This document shows, one piece after another, positions 46,932 to 57,637 of a stretch of 64,000 nucleotides of DNA (the first letter of the stretch is position 1; each line of letters begins with the position of its first letter). The stretch covers positions 211,078-275,077 of the forward strand of contig ML978141.1 in NCBI GenBank assembly GCA_010015805.1, in the 5' to 3' direction. Source of the DNA: Rhizodiscina lignyota (lineage: Eukaryota > Ascomycota > Dothideomycetes > Aulographales > Rhizodiscinaceae). A program made the position numbers and the translations under genes. The notes beneath the pieces are model-generated. The model did not search any database and had not been told where the DNA came from. It saw only the letters and a program-made list of their open reading frames with translations.

Positions 46932-48359
46932 TCAGTGTACGCAGTTCTTGAAGAAGTCCTGCCCCGGCTTGTCATAAATCAGACCGATCCACAGGAACGA
47001 ATTGAGGATATCTCGCATCTGATCCCACGAGGAAATGCTACACAATTTTATAGTCCGGCGTAGCCAGGTCTTGAGCCACGCAATGTCATCGGGTTCATGA
47101 AAGATTGAGGTACCGCCAATCATCATTAACCACAGGAACGCTCCTGGTGTTGCGCCGCACCGTAGAGCGTTGAGGCCGGCCAAGGACTTTCGATAGTTGT
47201 GAGCGAGACTTGGATCAACGAGCTTGATATTTTGCCATTGAAGGAAGATCGGACTGCAAAAGGCCACAAGGGCGAGCCGTACAGTTTCATCAAGACTGCC
47301 GGCCTTGAATCTGAAGTGGAGGAGGCGGTACATGATTGACCCCATACTGCTCAGAAAGACCTGATCTACGATCAGATGCATGTCCCTCTCAACTGCGTCA
47401 TTGACCAGCGAGCAGAATTGCGACATTGCGGTCCAGACTGCCGCCAGCTGTGAGTCAAGCCCGTCCAAGAAGATTTGGGTGTCGATTTGGAAATCGTTCG
47501 TGATCTTCATTTCGTGGAGTGGTAAGACGGCTTCCCTTGCTGACGCCAATTTCCAAGGGACGTTATCTGGTGTGAAGAAGATGGGCTTCGAGCTTGTTTG
47601 GAGTGCCAACGCAAGGTCACATCTGTGGTGCTTCTGCATCAGTGACCATGTTTCACGACGACTGGAAATGAGCGCACCGTAATATCAAAATCAGCAGTAA
47701 AGAGTTATTCAAGAAGTAGGATATGCCTCGCAGAGTGACGATCTTAAGAAGGCCGGTGAGGTGGAGGTGCGCTAATTTATATTCGCCGGTTAATTGCGCG
47801 TGGTTGGCCAAATGCATGACAGTCATGACCGTGGAGTTTGACAGCTTTGCCTCTTCATCGTCGCGCTCAAGTCTCAATCGTAAGTTCCGAACTGCTTTCG
47901 AGTATGAAATGAATGCACTTTGCTGTTTTGTGGAGCTTTGACTTCTTTCGTAAGCAGCGTCATAGTATGTCGATACCATTAGACAAGTTGCGTGGAGGTA
48001 CGCCGCATCGAATAGCAAGGGCTCAAAAAATGGTCGTATTCTCCTGTTCGACTCAACTGCAATATACTGGTCCAGTAAGGTCATGGCCCTTGGGAGAGAA
48101 GACACAACTAGCGGCGAACATTGTTAGCTGGAGCTACTAAGCCTTGATTGGATGACCTCTCACATGGCAAGACGTCGGCAATGCTGGCCGTGTCTACTTC
48201 ATCAGCGTAAGGCACCACCGAAGCTTTCGTCCAGACTGATTTTGGAATGATGGCGGCGTAATCGCATCTCGTCGTAGTCGAAGCTTGACCCTGCGGCATA
48301 CCTCCAACTGGGACATTTCGCAATCTTCCTCGCGTTTTGACCCGATTTTTGCCCCGCAT
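46932..48359 (-). CDS. Fungal-specific transcription-factor-domain protein (fungal_trans_2 type), 438 aa, zinc cluster not found
   Basis: Exons are 48359-48164, 48107-47678 and 47622-46932; introns are 56 bp (GTGAGA, GCTAAC, CTAG) and 55 bp. The domain is recognised by PRAMTLLDQYIAVESNRRIR, FDAAYLHATCLMVSTYYDAA, LAHLHLTGLLKIVTLRGIS and the RCDLALALQTSSKPIFF joint formed across the second intron. These segments are typical of fungal_trans_2 regulators. The usual Zn2Cys6 cluster is not visible in the first exon or in any frame up to the repeat border at about 48.69 kb. Either a further 5' exon has been lost to the adjacent repeat-rich DNA or the protein lacks DNA-binding. ATG at 48359 is the best visible start. 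Confidence 0.7.
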
Positions 48360-48694
48360 GACATGGCTTCTATCAGCTTGCGGGTTTTGGGATCTTGTTC
48401 TTGCCGGTCTGTCGATATGATGAAGGGCAATGTGGCTGTTAGAGGGGATGTAAGATGCAATGCATACGCAAGGGAGTTTAATACTATAGAATGCTCTTCT
48501 ATGGCTCGGATTCGGCTTAGGGCTCAGGCGCGCGGCGGGCCCGGACGGGGGAAAAAAAAGAGCGGGACGGCGAGCGGCGGGCGCAGGCAGCAGAGGGTAG
48601 GTCTTATTTACCGAATAGCTCGCGGCGTGGTAGTATAGTAAGTATGGCAAAGTTGGAGAGGTCGCCGGCGGAGAGGGCGAGGGCGGTAGGGGTG
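48360..48694. other. Transition between gene-rich DNA and RIP-mutated repeats
   Basis: The base composition changes here from GC-rich (about 48,510-48,700, with G/C runs) to TA-saturated sequence. No gene is supported, and the transcription-factor promoter must lie here. Confidence 0.5.
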
Positions 48695-49143
48695 AATTAT
48701 AATACCTACGTGACTACGAGCTAGGGGTCGAGACGAGAGTACAGCTCGCTGCGCGCGCGCGCGCGCGCGAGAGAGATAGTATATACTATATAATAATTAG
48801 AGAGAAGAGTAGAGGAGGGTATTAGAGTAGCTACGTATACCTCTTTAATTCTTACTTTATTTAAGGCCTTATACTATTTAGTACTACTTTTAAAGTAAAA
48901 GTCTAGTACTAAATTATAATACCTATATAACTATAAGCTAGAGTTAAGAGTATAGCTTACTACGCGCGCGCGCGCGTAAGAGAGAGATAGTATATACTAT
49001 ATAATAATTAAAGAGAAGAGTAAAAAGTAGGGAAAGGTATAAAGTAGCTATATATACCTTTAAATTTTACTCTATTTAAGGCCTTATACTACCTAACGCT
49101 ACTTTCGCTACTTATAGAGTAAAAGGGTAGAAGGCTAGTACTA
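48695..49143. repeat. Two tandem units of about 217 and 232 bp
   Basis: Unit 1 is 48695-48911 and unit 2 is 48912-49143; a third copy starts at 49144 and fades within about 20 bp. Both begin AATTATAATACCT, carry a CG-dinucleotide run, then a GAGAGATAGTATATACTATA segment with a palindrome (AGTATATACT), and close with AAGGCCTTATACTA. Unit 2 is more AT-rich by C-to-T and G-to-A changes, so both were RIP-mutated unevenly. It may be the remnant of a terminal or promoter repeat of the neighbouring element. Confidence 0.7.
48751..48769. repeat. (CG)n microsatellite
   Basis: An uninterrupted alternating GC run inside tandem unit 1; the equivalent run in unit 2 is at 48,963-48,976. It survives in DNA otherwise stripped of C and G. 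Confidence 0.85.
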
Positions 49144-49400
49144 AATTATAACGCCTACGTAATAAGCGCTATAGTAAAGCGTAAAGTCTTACTAGTACGC
49201 GCGTATAGCGTTAATAAAGCGGAAATAAAGGCGTAAGTAGCTACTCTACGCCTTTTTCTAATACCTAGGTTCGTACTAGTTATAGTAAAACTAGCTTTTT
49301 TTTTAGTATAGGCGGGGGTCGCTAGTACGGGCTACCTCCCTTAAAACTAGCTTTTTAGATCTCTAGTAAAACTAGCATTACTTAAAAAAAACGCGTATTT
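49144..49400. other. AT-rich spacer with short repeats
   Basis: TAAAACTAGC occurs three times (about 49,285, 49,342 and 49,367), probably part of the untranslated leader of the following helicase relic. No gene seen. Confidence 0.4.
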
Positions 49401-52264
49401 ATATCTATAATAACAAGTACGTATATTATAACTATTAGCGATAATAGCAACGATAATAGCACGCTTAGTCTATTGCCCTTCTTATAGTTTATAGAGCTAT
49501 ATAAGGTAGTTGTATGTATAGAGTATAGTAGCTACTATACCCTTATAACTCTTAACTAGTACCTATAAGACCTATACTACGTCTTAAAGAAGGATAGAAA
49601 CTACTTTACCTAGTATCTTAGGGCTTAGGGCTTAGTAAGCTACAATATTAACACTATCTAGCTAGAAGACGGAGCGCTACTAGTACCTAGTCTACTAGTA
49701 TATAAGGGCTATTAATACTTATAGTACTACTTTCGCTCTATTAATATTACTAATATATGTAAGTACTACTTTAAGGCGTATAAAGCGAAGCTAAGCCGCG
49801 GCTGTCGCTATTAGGATAATAAGCAGTTATAGTAATAGCTATATAAGCGCGTTATACTATAGACCTTATAGGTAAAACGGAATTATATCGTCTATTTTAA
49901 GGTTTCCGCCTATTATAGCCGTATTAACAATAATAGTACTACTAATAATAGTATTAGCCTTAATAGCCCTAGTAATAGTAGTAGCAACTAGGATAGTATT
50001 ATTATAAGATACTAACAAGCCTAGTAGAAATAGCTTAAGTAGTATAGTAAGGCGCTATAGAAGTAAGAGTATATATTAGAAGTAACGCTATAGCTAAAGG
50101 TAATAGGGTATTATAGCTATCTTTAAAGGCTACTAATTAACAAGCTACTAGCGTTATACAAGCTAGCTAGTATAGTAGTAAAGCTAGAGCTAGCTATAGT
50201 ATATAATAGTATTAATAGGCTGCTAAGGTAAGGCCTTAACCTCTTTAAGGGTAGTAGCTAAGAGTAGTAGTAGCTAACTAAGCTTAATACTAGGCTACTA
50301 AATACCTTCTATACGGTAGAAATCCTATAGGATCCTATTACGCTACTATAGAATAAGTAGTTAAGGTAGTACTATATAAGTATATAGTAAAAGCTTACCT
50401 ACTACTTCTATAGGGTAATTAAAGACGGGTAGCTAGTAATAGTAAAGGTAGTAAGGGTAAAAAGAGTTATTAAGAGTAAAAAGAAGAGTAGAATTAAAAG
50501 TAAGACTAAAAGTAAAGATAAAAGTAAGAGTAAAAGTAAGAGTAAGAGTAAAAGTAAGAGAGGAGAGCTACTATTTACTACTATATAATAGTAGTAGTAG
50601 TATTTTAAAAGGGCTTAGGAAGGCGTATAGTAAGTACTATTATTTAATATAAAAGTAAAGGGTAAGGAGAAAGAGAAGGATAAGAGTAGGAAGGTAAAGG
50701 GAAAAAGGTAGTAGTAACAAGAGATAAAAGAAGAGGAGTATATAAAGGTAGCGCTTAATAACGCCGTACTCGACTTTAGTATCTTACTAATATAGTAGTA
50801 CCTTAAGTAGCACGTCTTTAACTTAGCTATAGTCTTATTTACAGCTATTATCACCTAGAATAGGGGCTAAAAGGCGTAGATAAGAGTTAGTAACTATATA
50901 AGCTACCTCTTATAGCTTATCTATAATAGCTAGCTACTTATACTACTATACTATATATAGCTTATCGACCTAGGCGTTCTAGGCAGCTTTAGTAGTTAGA
51001 TTATCGCCTTCTAAGACGAGTAGCTACTTAATAACACGCCTAGGCTAGTTAAGGAGCTAAGCTTAATATAGCTACTTAGGTTTAAGATTACGCGTAATAC
51101 TATTAACTAGGCGTAGGTACGCTAGTACGCTAATAAAGAGATAATCGTCTATAAGGATATATAGCTTTAGATAGGATAGATTAAGGCGCTAATTAGGTAT
51201 AAGCTAGTAGTAGTAAGCGTAGTACTATATAAAGACCTCTACTTTAGGCTAGTAGAAGAGGAGGCTAAGGCTAAAGCTAGTATTATTCCTAAAATAGGCG
51301 AGCTAGTTAACAACTAGGATACTACTTCTTTTAGGGTATTATTCCTTACTAATATAAGGAATAAGACGCTACTATAGACTATATAGTACCTTCTACTTAA
51401 GTAGCTAAGGGTCTAGCCTAAAAAGATAAGACTACTATTTTATATAACTATAGGCAATAGCCCTAAGCCCTAGCGGCTAGATAGCGCTACTATAACATAG
51501 TATAAGGATATAGTATAGCGCTTCCTTAAGTATATTCTTATCCTCTTTTATATTAGGTCTAGCTAGCTAGTAAGGCGGCTAGAGCTACTTAAGCTACGCT
51601 AGTATAATTAGTAGGCGGATAAGTACAACCTATTTATATACGATAGCTACCTAGTCTTTATACTAACCTACTATAAGTTACTTAATATAACTAATACCTT
51701 AAGGTTCTTAGCGCGCTTCCTACTACTATAGGCTAGTAAGCTACTTCTACGCTTCCTTACGCTAGTATAGCTATTTAGGAGGTAGCTATTAGCTAAGACT
51801 AGAATACTACTAGTAGTAAGTAAGTATCTCTAGTATAGTAGGTAGTTATACTAGTCTAAAGAGAGGATAATAAAGGTACTCGCTATAGAGTTACTATAAG
51901 TAATTAGAGTAGGGCTAATAGTATAGGCCTAAAGGTAGCTAGTAGTAGGCATTATAATTAAGAAGTTCGCTAGCTAGGGCTACTAGCTTAATATTAACTA
52001 GGTAAGTAACAAGTAGGCTAGTACTAAGTATAAGAGCGCTAGAAGTGTAAGTAAAGCTAGTATATTTAAGGCGCTCTACTAGTAGGCCTTATATACGCTA
52101 TAAACAGGTAATAGTACTTATAGTAGTATAGTTAACTTCTAGACAGGCCTAACTAATACTAGCCTATAAGAGTACCTTAAGGCAAGCTAGATATAGTATA
52201 CTCTAGTACTTAGTAGAGGCGTAGGGGCGGTAGGAGGAGCTATAGACGTTACTACTATAGGTAT

Positions 52265-52314
<50 letters not shown>

Positions 52315-53648
52315 TAGGCTAAAAGCAGGCTAAGTAGTACTCTATAAACGACTAGCTACCTTTTACAAAGCGAATCGCACTATATAGAGGGTAAGAGCTA
52401 AGGCGGAATGCTACTAGTAGCTATAAAAGGGTCTAAAGCGAATAGAAGGCGCTTTAAGTACTACAATAGATATATAGGCCTTATACTAGCTACTAGTTAA
52501 AGGTATAGGCGGTAGTAATACGCGTAGTCGTTAATAATAGGCTAGAGGTCGTTACGGTCCTTAGGATAAGAGAGGGGAAGAGCCTACTATTTATACTACT
52601 AGTATACCTACCTAAGGCTAGTATAATAGTACTAGTAGTACCTCTTATCGCGCTAAAGTATAACGTTATATAGTAGTATAAGCTAATAGGGGTCGAGTAT
52701 AACGTGTAGGCTAGGGCTTAAAGAGAGTCTCTTAAGCCTAGCTACCTACTAGTTATAGTATTCTTAGACTAGGCTATACTTAAGCCCTTTCTTACGTACG
52801 TATACTATATTAACGCTAAGAGTAGCCTTAGTTAGGTAGTACTAAATAAGGCCTACTTAGTTTATATAGTAGCTAACTATAAGAAGAAGATAAGGCTAGT
52901 AAAGTAGCTATAAGCGTTATAGTACTAGCTTATATGTCTATTAGCTATACTACTACTAGTAATAGAAGGTAACCTAGCTAAGGCGCTACTACTATAGTAG
53001 CTAATAGTTATAAGGTTAGTAATAGTAAGAAAGGACTTAGAGTACTATATTATTAAGCTAGACAGCTTATAAGGGTTAGTAGTAGCTAGTAAAGGTAGTC
53101 TAATAGTAAGTATAGTAGTATAGATTAAGGTAGTACTAGGGTAAAACTAGTTTAATAAGGGCGGGCGTAGGCTAGTATAAGCGATTATATACTATAGGAC
53201 CTAAGGTAAGGCTAATAGGGTAGTAGAAGCGATTAGCTATCTAGTATACTACTTAGACTCTAGTATAGAAGAAGAGAAGGCGGCTATCCTTAAAGACTAG
53301 TTAAAGGGCTATTAGTTAGTAGTACTAGTAGTAATAAGCACTTTTAAGGCTAGTATTAACTATAGCTACGTACAAGTAGTCTTCTATATTAGCAAGCTGT
53401 ATAGTATAGTAGAGTTTACGTAGGAGGTTAGTAGGGTAGGTAGGAATAGTAGTAGTAGAGTTTATACTATCTTTCTTATAGTAGGATAGTAGTAGTAGGT
53501 ATAGTAGGCGTAGTAGGTATAGTAAGAGGGTAGTAGTAGTAGTAGTAGTAGTAGATATTTAGTAGAGGAGCTAGTACTAAAAGGCGTAAAGGCGATAGCT
53601 TACTATCTAAACTAGCTATAGTACTAGCTAGTAGTACTAAGTAAGTTC
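49401..53648 (+). pseudogene. Heavily RIP-mutated RecQ-type helicase relic, lineage 1 (telomere-linked-helicase-like)
   Basis: Stops interrupt every frame, but reading through them on the + strand recovers the architecture of fungal TLH-type proteins. Near 49,510-49,660 there is a zinc-finger-like segment (VVCIEYSS, then Y/H-type residues, VLKKDR). A second at about 49,700-49,800 reads FRSINITNICKYYFKA. A long degenerate middle follows. The helicase domain begins with REGKSLLF at 52,569-52,592 (Walker A, first G changed), then VVPLIALKYN. A DEAH-type motif II reads NKAY near 52,845. Later segments (QAIIYCRT, about 53,185; FTQEVSRVGRN, about 53,415-53,445) correspond to motifs IV-VI. Substitutions are of the C-to-T / G-to-A kind expected from RIP. 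It is not a functional gene. The start is approximate; the end is set by the next element. Confidence 0.75.
52264..52313. repeat. (ACT)n trinucleotide tract
   Basis: About 50 bp of perfect ACT/TAC repeats in the helicase relic. It probably encoded a low-complexity linker before decay. Confidence 0.8.
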
Positions 53649-53930
53649 CTAACTCGTACTATACGACTAGTTCAAGTCGAACTAATTTGAACCTGCTAAC
53701 AAATTTAGCGCCGGTAGGATAAGGAGGGGTTCGGACCGATTTAGGGTTTAGAGTCGAACCCGATTTGCGAGAAAGCAGCAAAGTAGCGCCTAGGGGCGGG
53801 TTTTAAGCGTATAGAAATATAGTCCTAGCCGCGCCTGACCTAGCTATACAGTTAGAACTATTAGGGTTATAGTACGTTGTTACGTTGTAGCCATAGTCTG
53901 CCCGCGGTATGCAGGAGTTTTTGTATTCGC

Positions 53931-53942
53931 GGTCACGTGATC
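53931..53942. promoter_or_regulatory. GGTCACGTGATC palindromic element, copy A
   Basis: A CACGTG (E-box / Cbf1-CDEI type) core flanked by T and A. It is identical in copy B (57,415-57,426), although it contains CA and TG, the prime RIP targets. A binding role is inferred only. Confidence 0.35.
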
Positions 53943-54138
53943 TGAGTAGGATTAGTAGTTTAGCGTAGTACGTAGTAAGTAAAATAAGTCGCGGTCGGAC
54001 GTAGTAGGCAGGTAGGATAGTAGGTAGTATATTGTAGTTAAAGGCGGGTAAGCTATAGTTAAATATAGTAGGTTAATAGGGTAGTACGCGCCTGTTTCCG
54101 TAGTACGAAAGTAGTTTTGTAGTCGTATGTTTTAAGTA

Positions 54139-54153
54139 GGGCGGGCGGGCGGG
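54139..54153 (+). other. G-quadruplex-type motif, copy A
   Basis: GGGCGGGCGGGCGGG, four G3 runs with single-base loops, in the 5' non-coding part of the element. It is the same in copy B at 57,623-57,637. Confidence 0.6.
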
Positions 54154-55970
54154 CGTGCGCGCGTAGCGCGGCTAGGGGCTAAAGCGTCGAAGCTACGAAA
54201 TAAGAAAAGAGGGAGAAGATTAGGGATTTAAGTAGATAATAAAACGTATTATTAAGTTTAGAAGACTATTTAATAGTTGCCCTAGTTATTAGTTAAGGAA
54301 GAACCTATAGTAGAACTAAGGAGGGAGGGAGATTAAAAGATTAGGGGAGAGATAGTAGGTTTTAGCGATTATTTTAAGCATTTACTATAGTATAAGGCGA
54401 TTATTTGCAGGAGGTATAGGTACACTATTATTAGGAGTAGTATAGGTTTATATTTAAGCTAGAAGCATAAGAGCAAGTTAATAGTAGACGCGTATAGGGC
54501 GATTATAGTGGAGGTAAGTAGTATCGTAGTAGAAGACATCGTAGTTACACGCGAGGAGGTCTAGTATCTAGAGCCTATATTAGTACTATTAGCCGGTTTA
54601 TAGTTATAGGACGATAGTTATTAGTATAACGAGTGCGAATATATACACTACACACGGAAGGATATATAGAAGTATTATAGGTAAGAGTATAGGTAGGCGA
54701 ATAGGCGTAGCTATAGTAGGGCGACGAGGTTAGCTATTATAGAGGCGTAAGAGTACGAGATATAGACGGTAGGTATATATTACTAGCAGTTTTTTAGGAT
54801 GAGAGGGTAGTAGTAGTTATTTAAGGTAACGGCGAGGCTAGGGGGTAAGGGTAAGGGAGATAAAGGAGAAAGTATAGTTAATAGGGATAAGTAGACATAG
54901 TACGTTATGAGGCGGTAGATAGAGAGGGTTTTTATATTAGTAGATAAGTAGTTAAAGCGAGAGGCTAAGGAGAAGAGGGCGATAGTCTAGGCTAATACGA
55001 ATAGATACGTACTATAGACGTAGTTAAGGAGGGTAGGATAGGTAAGGTATTTAGAGGGGTTTAACTATAGGTAGTTAGTTAAGATAGCGGAGATGCTAGT
55101 AGATAGAGATAGGAGCGATAGTAATAGTAATAGTAGTAGTAGCGATAATAGTAGTAATAATAGTAGTAGCGAAAGTAGTAATAGCGAAAGTAATAGCGAA
55201 AGTAATAGCGAAAGTAGTAGTATAATAGATGCGAGAAGAGAGTAGGAGTTAGTTAGGGTGTATAATATAGTATAGATAGTTATTTAGGAGGCGTAAAAGG
55301 TAGTATAGCTAGAAGTTGTAGGTTTTACAGCTGTATATTATGTAAATAGGAGAGAGACGGGCAAGATATCGAATAAGAAGCTGTTAAACGTGAGGTAGTA
55401 GGGTAAGACGATTAAAAGGTACGCTAAGGTTTAGTATAAGGTAGTTTATTATATTTAGAGGATATAGGGTTTACTAGAGGCGATAAAAGGGGGGAGGGGG
55501 GGGAGGAGTAGTAGGAGTAGTAGTAGTAGCGACAGTAATAGCGGGTTAGGGGACGCGTTAATAGGGCTAGTAGAAGAGGATTTAGAGGAAGATTTAGAAA
55601 GGGATTTAGGGTTAGATAAGGAGATGCGTATAGAGATCGAAAGGGCTAGGCGAGAAGGAAAAAGGCGAGGAGGGAGGGACAGGAGAGAAAAAGTAGAAAA
55701 TAGTATTAGGTAGAAAAGACTACCGTATAGATTGACTAGTAGACAGGTTAGAGTATTAATATAGGTTAGACAGGCTATTAAGCGTAAAGAGGAGCAGGGT
55801 AAGAAGGTATAGGGGCGGGGGCAAGAGTAGGAGTAAGAGTAAGAGTAAAGAGAGGAAGAGAAGGAAGGAGATAAAGAAGATAGTAAGGTAGAAGTAGCGA
55901 TATTAGAGTTTTTAATCGTATTATTAGACTATAATATATAAGACGACGTATATATAAATAGTATTATTAG

Positions 55971-56090
55971 CGGATTGGCGGTTTTAGGGTTGGATGAGGA
56001 TTGCGCGTGGAAAGGGCCGTCCAGGGCGACGCGAGCATTGTCAGCGGTCGTCACAGTCGCCAGGATGTTGGTTTTATACCGCGCGAAGTT
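55971..56090 (+). other. Island with little RIP damage in copy A
   Basis: Here copy A keeps CA, TG and CG where copy B (about 59,464-59,583) has TA. The frame is open (VLGLDEDCAWKGPSRATRAL) while the flanks are full of stops. It lies in the middle domain of the helicase element. Confidence 0.7.
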
Positions 56091-57414
56091 AATAAGGGAA
56101 GTAGTAATTAAAGAGATAAGGGAAGAGCAAGGTTTTAGCCGGGTAGAGGCATTAAAAAAGGCGCCGACCCATTTCTAGTTAGCGTAGGAGATAGTACACA
56201 GGTTTATAATATTAACTGTATTTAGCGGTAAGCTAACGCCGATAAATTAGGTTTTAATGTTAAGGACGTACGGGTTAAAGGTATATTATAGTATAGTAGC
56301 AGATGGAGTAGTAGATTAGGTCGGCGACAGGTTATTATATAGCTATATTAGTTTTAGTATACTAGATTTACGGGCGATAATCTATAGGTTAGTATACGCG
56401 TTATAGTTAAGGTTTAAGAGGAGGTTGTTATTATTACATGTCAACGACGAGGGCCGGCCTAATAGCGCGGATACGACGATACGGTTACTACTAGTAAAGA
56501 TAGACTAGATAGTAGATAATATAGCGGAGATAAGGGTCGGGTAGAGTTTCGTAGACGATAGGCGGAATAGAGAGGCGTTTAGCGGCGTCGACGGTAGTAA
56601 GTAGATAGTAGACAGAGTTATAAGGGAGTAGTAGTTACGCGAGGAGTTTGTCGATACTAAGGCTACATACGATATAATCTATAGAAGCTAGTAGTAGTAG
56701 CGGCGGTAGTAGTAGTAGAATAGTAGCGATCCGGTTATATAGAAGAAAGACAGGATCTAGTAGTATAAGAAGGATTTAGACGTGTATAGGCAGGATTTAT
56801 TAGTATTAATATATATAACGAGAGGATAGCCGGCTAGGGGCATAGAGATCGTCATAGTACGGTATAAGAATAGCGCGGACAGCGCGGGTAGAGGCATTTT
56901 CGTAGAGGATAGGATAGTAGTATATATAGTATAGTACTATAAGGGCGTAGGGTTTAGCGGTAGAAAGAAGGTAATCTACTAGTATTTGCTACATAAGGTC
57001 GGGTCGTTGTTATTATACGATTTATAGTTGGTAAGGCCGTTTTAAGATAGGTTAGAGAGTGTTTCTACCGTTGTATTAATAGTAGTAGCGGTAGCGGCAG
57101 CGGCAGAGGTCGAAGGAGATAGTAGTAGCAATATCGCTAACTCGTACTATACGACTAGTTCGAGTCGAACCGATTTAAACCTGCTAACAAATTTAGCGCT
57201 AGTAGGATAAGGAGGGGGTCGGACCGATTTAGGGTTTAGAGTCGAACCCGATTTGCGAGAAAGTAGCAAAGTAGCGCCTAGAGGCGGGTTTTAAGCGTGT
57301 AGAAATATAGTCCTAGCCGCGCCTAACCTAGCTATATAGTTAGAACTATTAGGGTCACAGTACGTTATTGCGTTATAGCCGTAGTCCGCGGTATATAGGA
57401 GTTTTCGTGTTCGC

Positions 57415-57426
57415 GGTCACGTGATC
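57415..57426. promoter_or_regulatory. GGTCACGTGATC palindromic element, copy B
   Basis: Identical to the element at 53,931-53,942 in copy A and at the same place relative to the unit start, despite heavy mutation around it. Confidence 0.35.
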
Positions 57427-57622
57427 CGAGTAGGATTAGCAGTTTAGCGTAGTATATAGTGAGTAAAACAAGTCGCGGTCGGATGTAGCAGGTAGGTAGG
57501 ATAGTAAGTAGTATATTATAGTTAAAGGTAGGTAAGCTATAGTTAAATATAGTAGGTTAATAGGGTAGTACGCGCCTATTTCCGTAGTACGAAAGTAGTT
57601 TTGCAGTCGTGTGTTTTGAGTA

Positions 57623-57637
57623 GGGCGGGCGGGCGGG
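57623..57637 (+). other. G-quadruplex-type motif, copy B
   Basis: The same four-run G tract as in copy A, in the 5' non-coding part about 490 bp after the unit start. Confidence 0.6.

Larger units (their letters stand above)
53649..57136 (+). pseudogene. Helicase element lineage 2, copy A (N-terminal half only, RIP-mutated)
   Basis: This 3,488-bp block is repeated head-to-tail at 57,137. It starts with CTAACTCGTACTATACGACT. About 700 bp of non-coding 5' sequence hold a TCACGTGA palindrome (53,931-53,942) and a four-run G tract (54,139-54,153). The coding relic begins near 54,360 with a zinc-finger-like unit (AIICRRYRYT). At about 54,600-54,700 is a second Cys-x2-Cys unit, followed by a Ser/Asn/Asp-rich tract (55,110-55,220) and a charged region. 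The conserved middle domain runs about 55,900-57,050 (LRTYGLKV, then LLYDLQLVRPF). It stops abruptly at 57,136, before any helicase motif, so the C-terminal helicase half is missing. Stops in all frames. Confidence 0.78.

Noticed and set aside
49618-49640. Telomere-like TTAGGG/GGGCTTAG repeats
   Set aside because: Only two or three units, with GGGCTTA rather than TTAGGG spacing, and they fall within the coding frame of the helicase relic.
48751-53555. Microsatellites in the RIP region as CRISPR or origin iterons
   Set aside because: Simple di- and trinucleotide runs without spacers; eukaryotic context.
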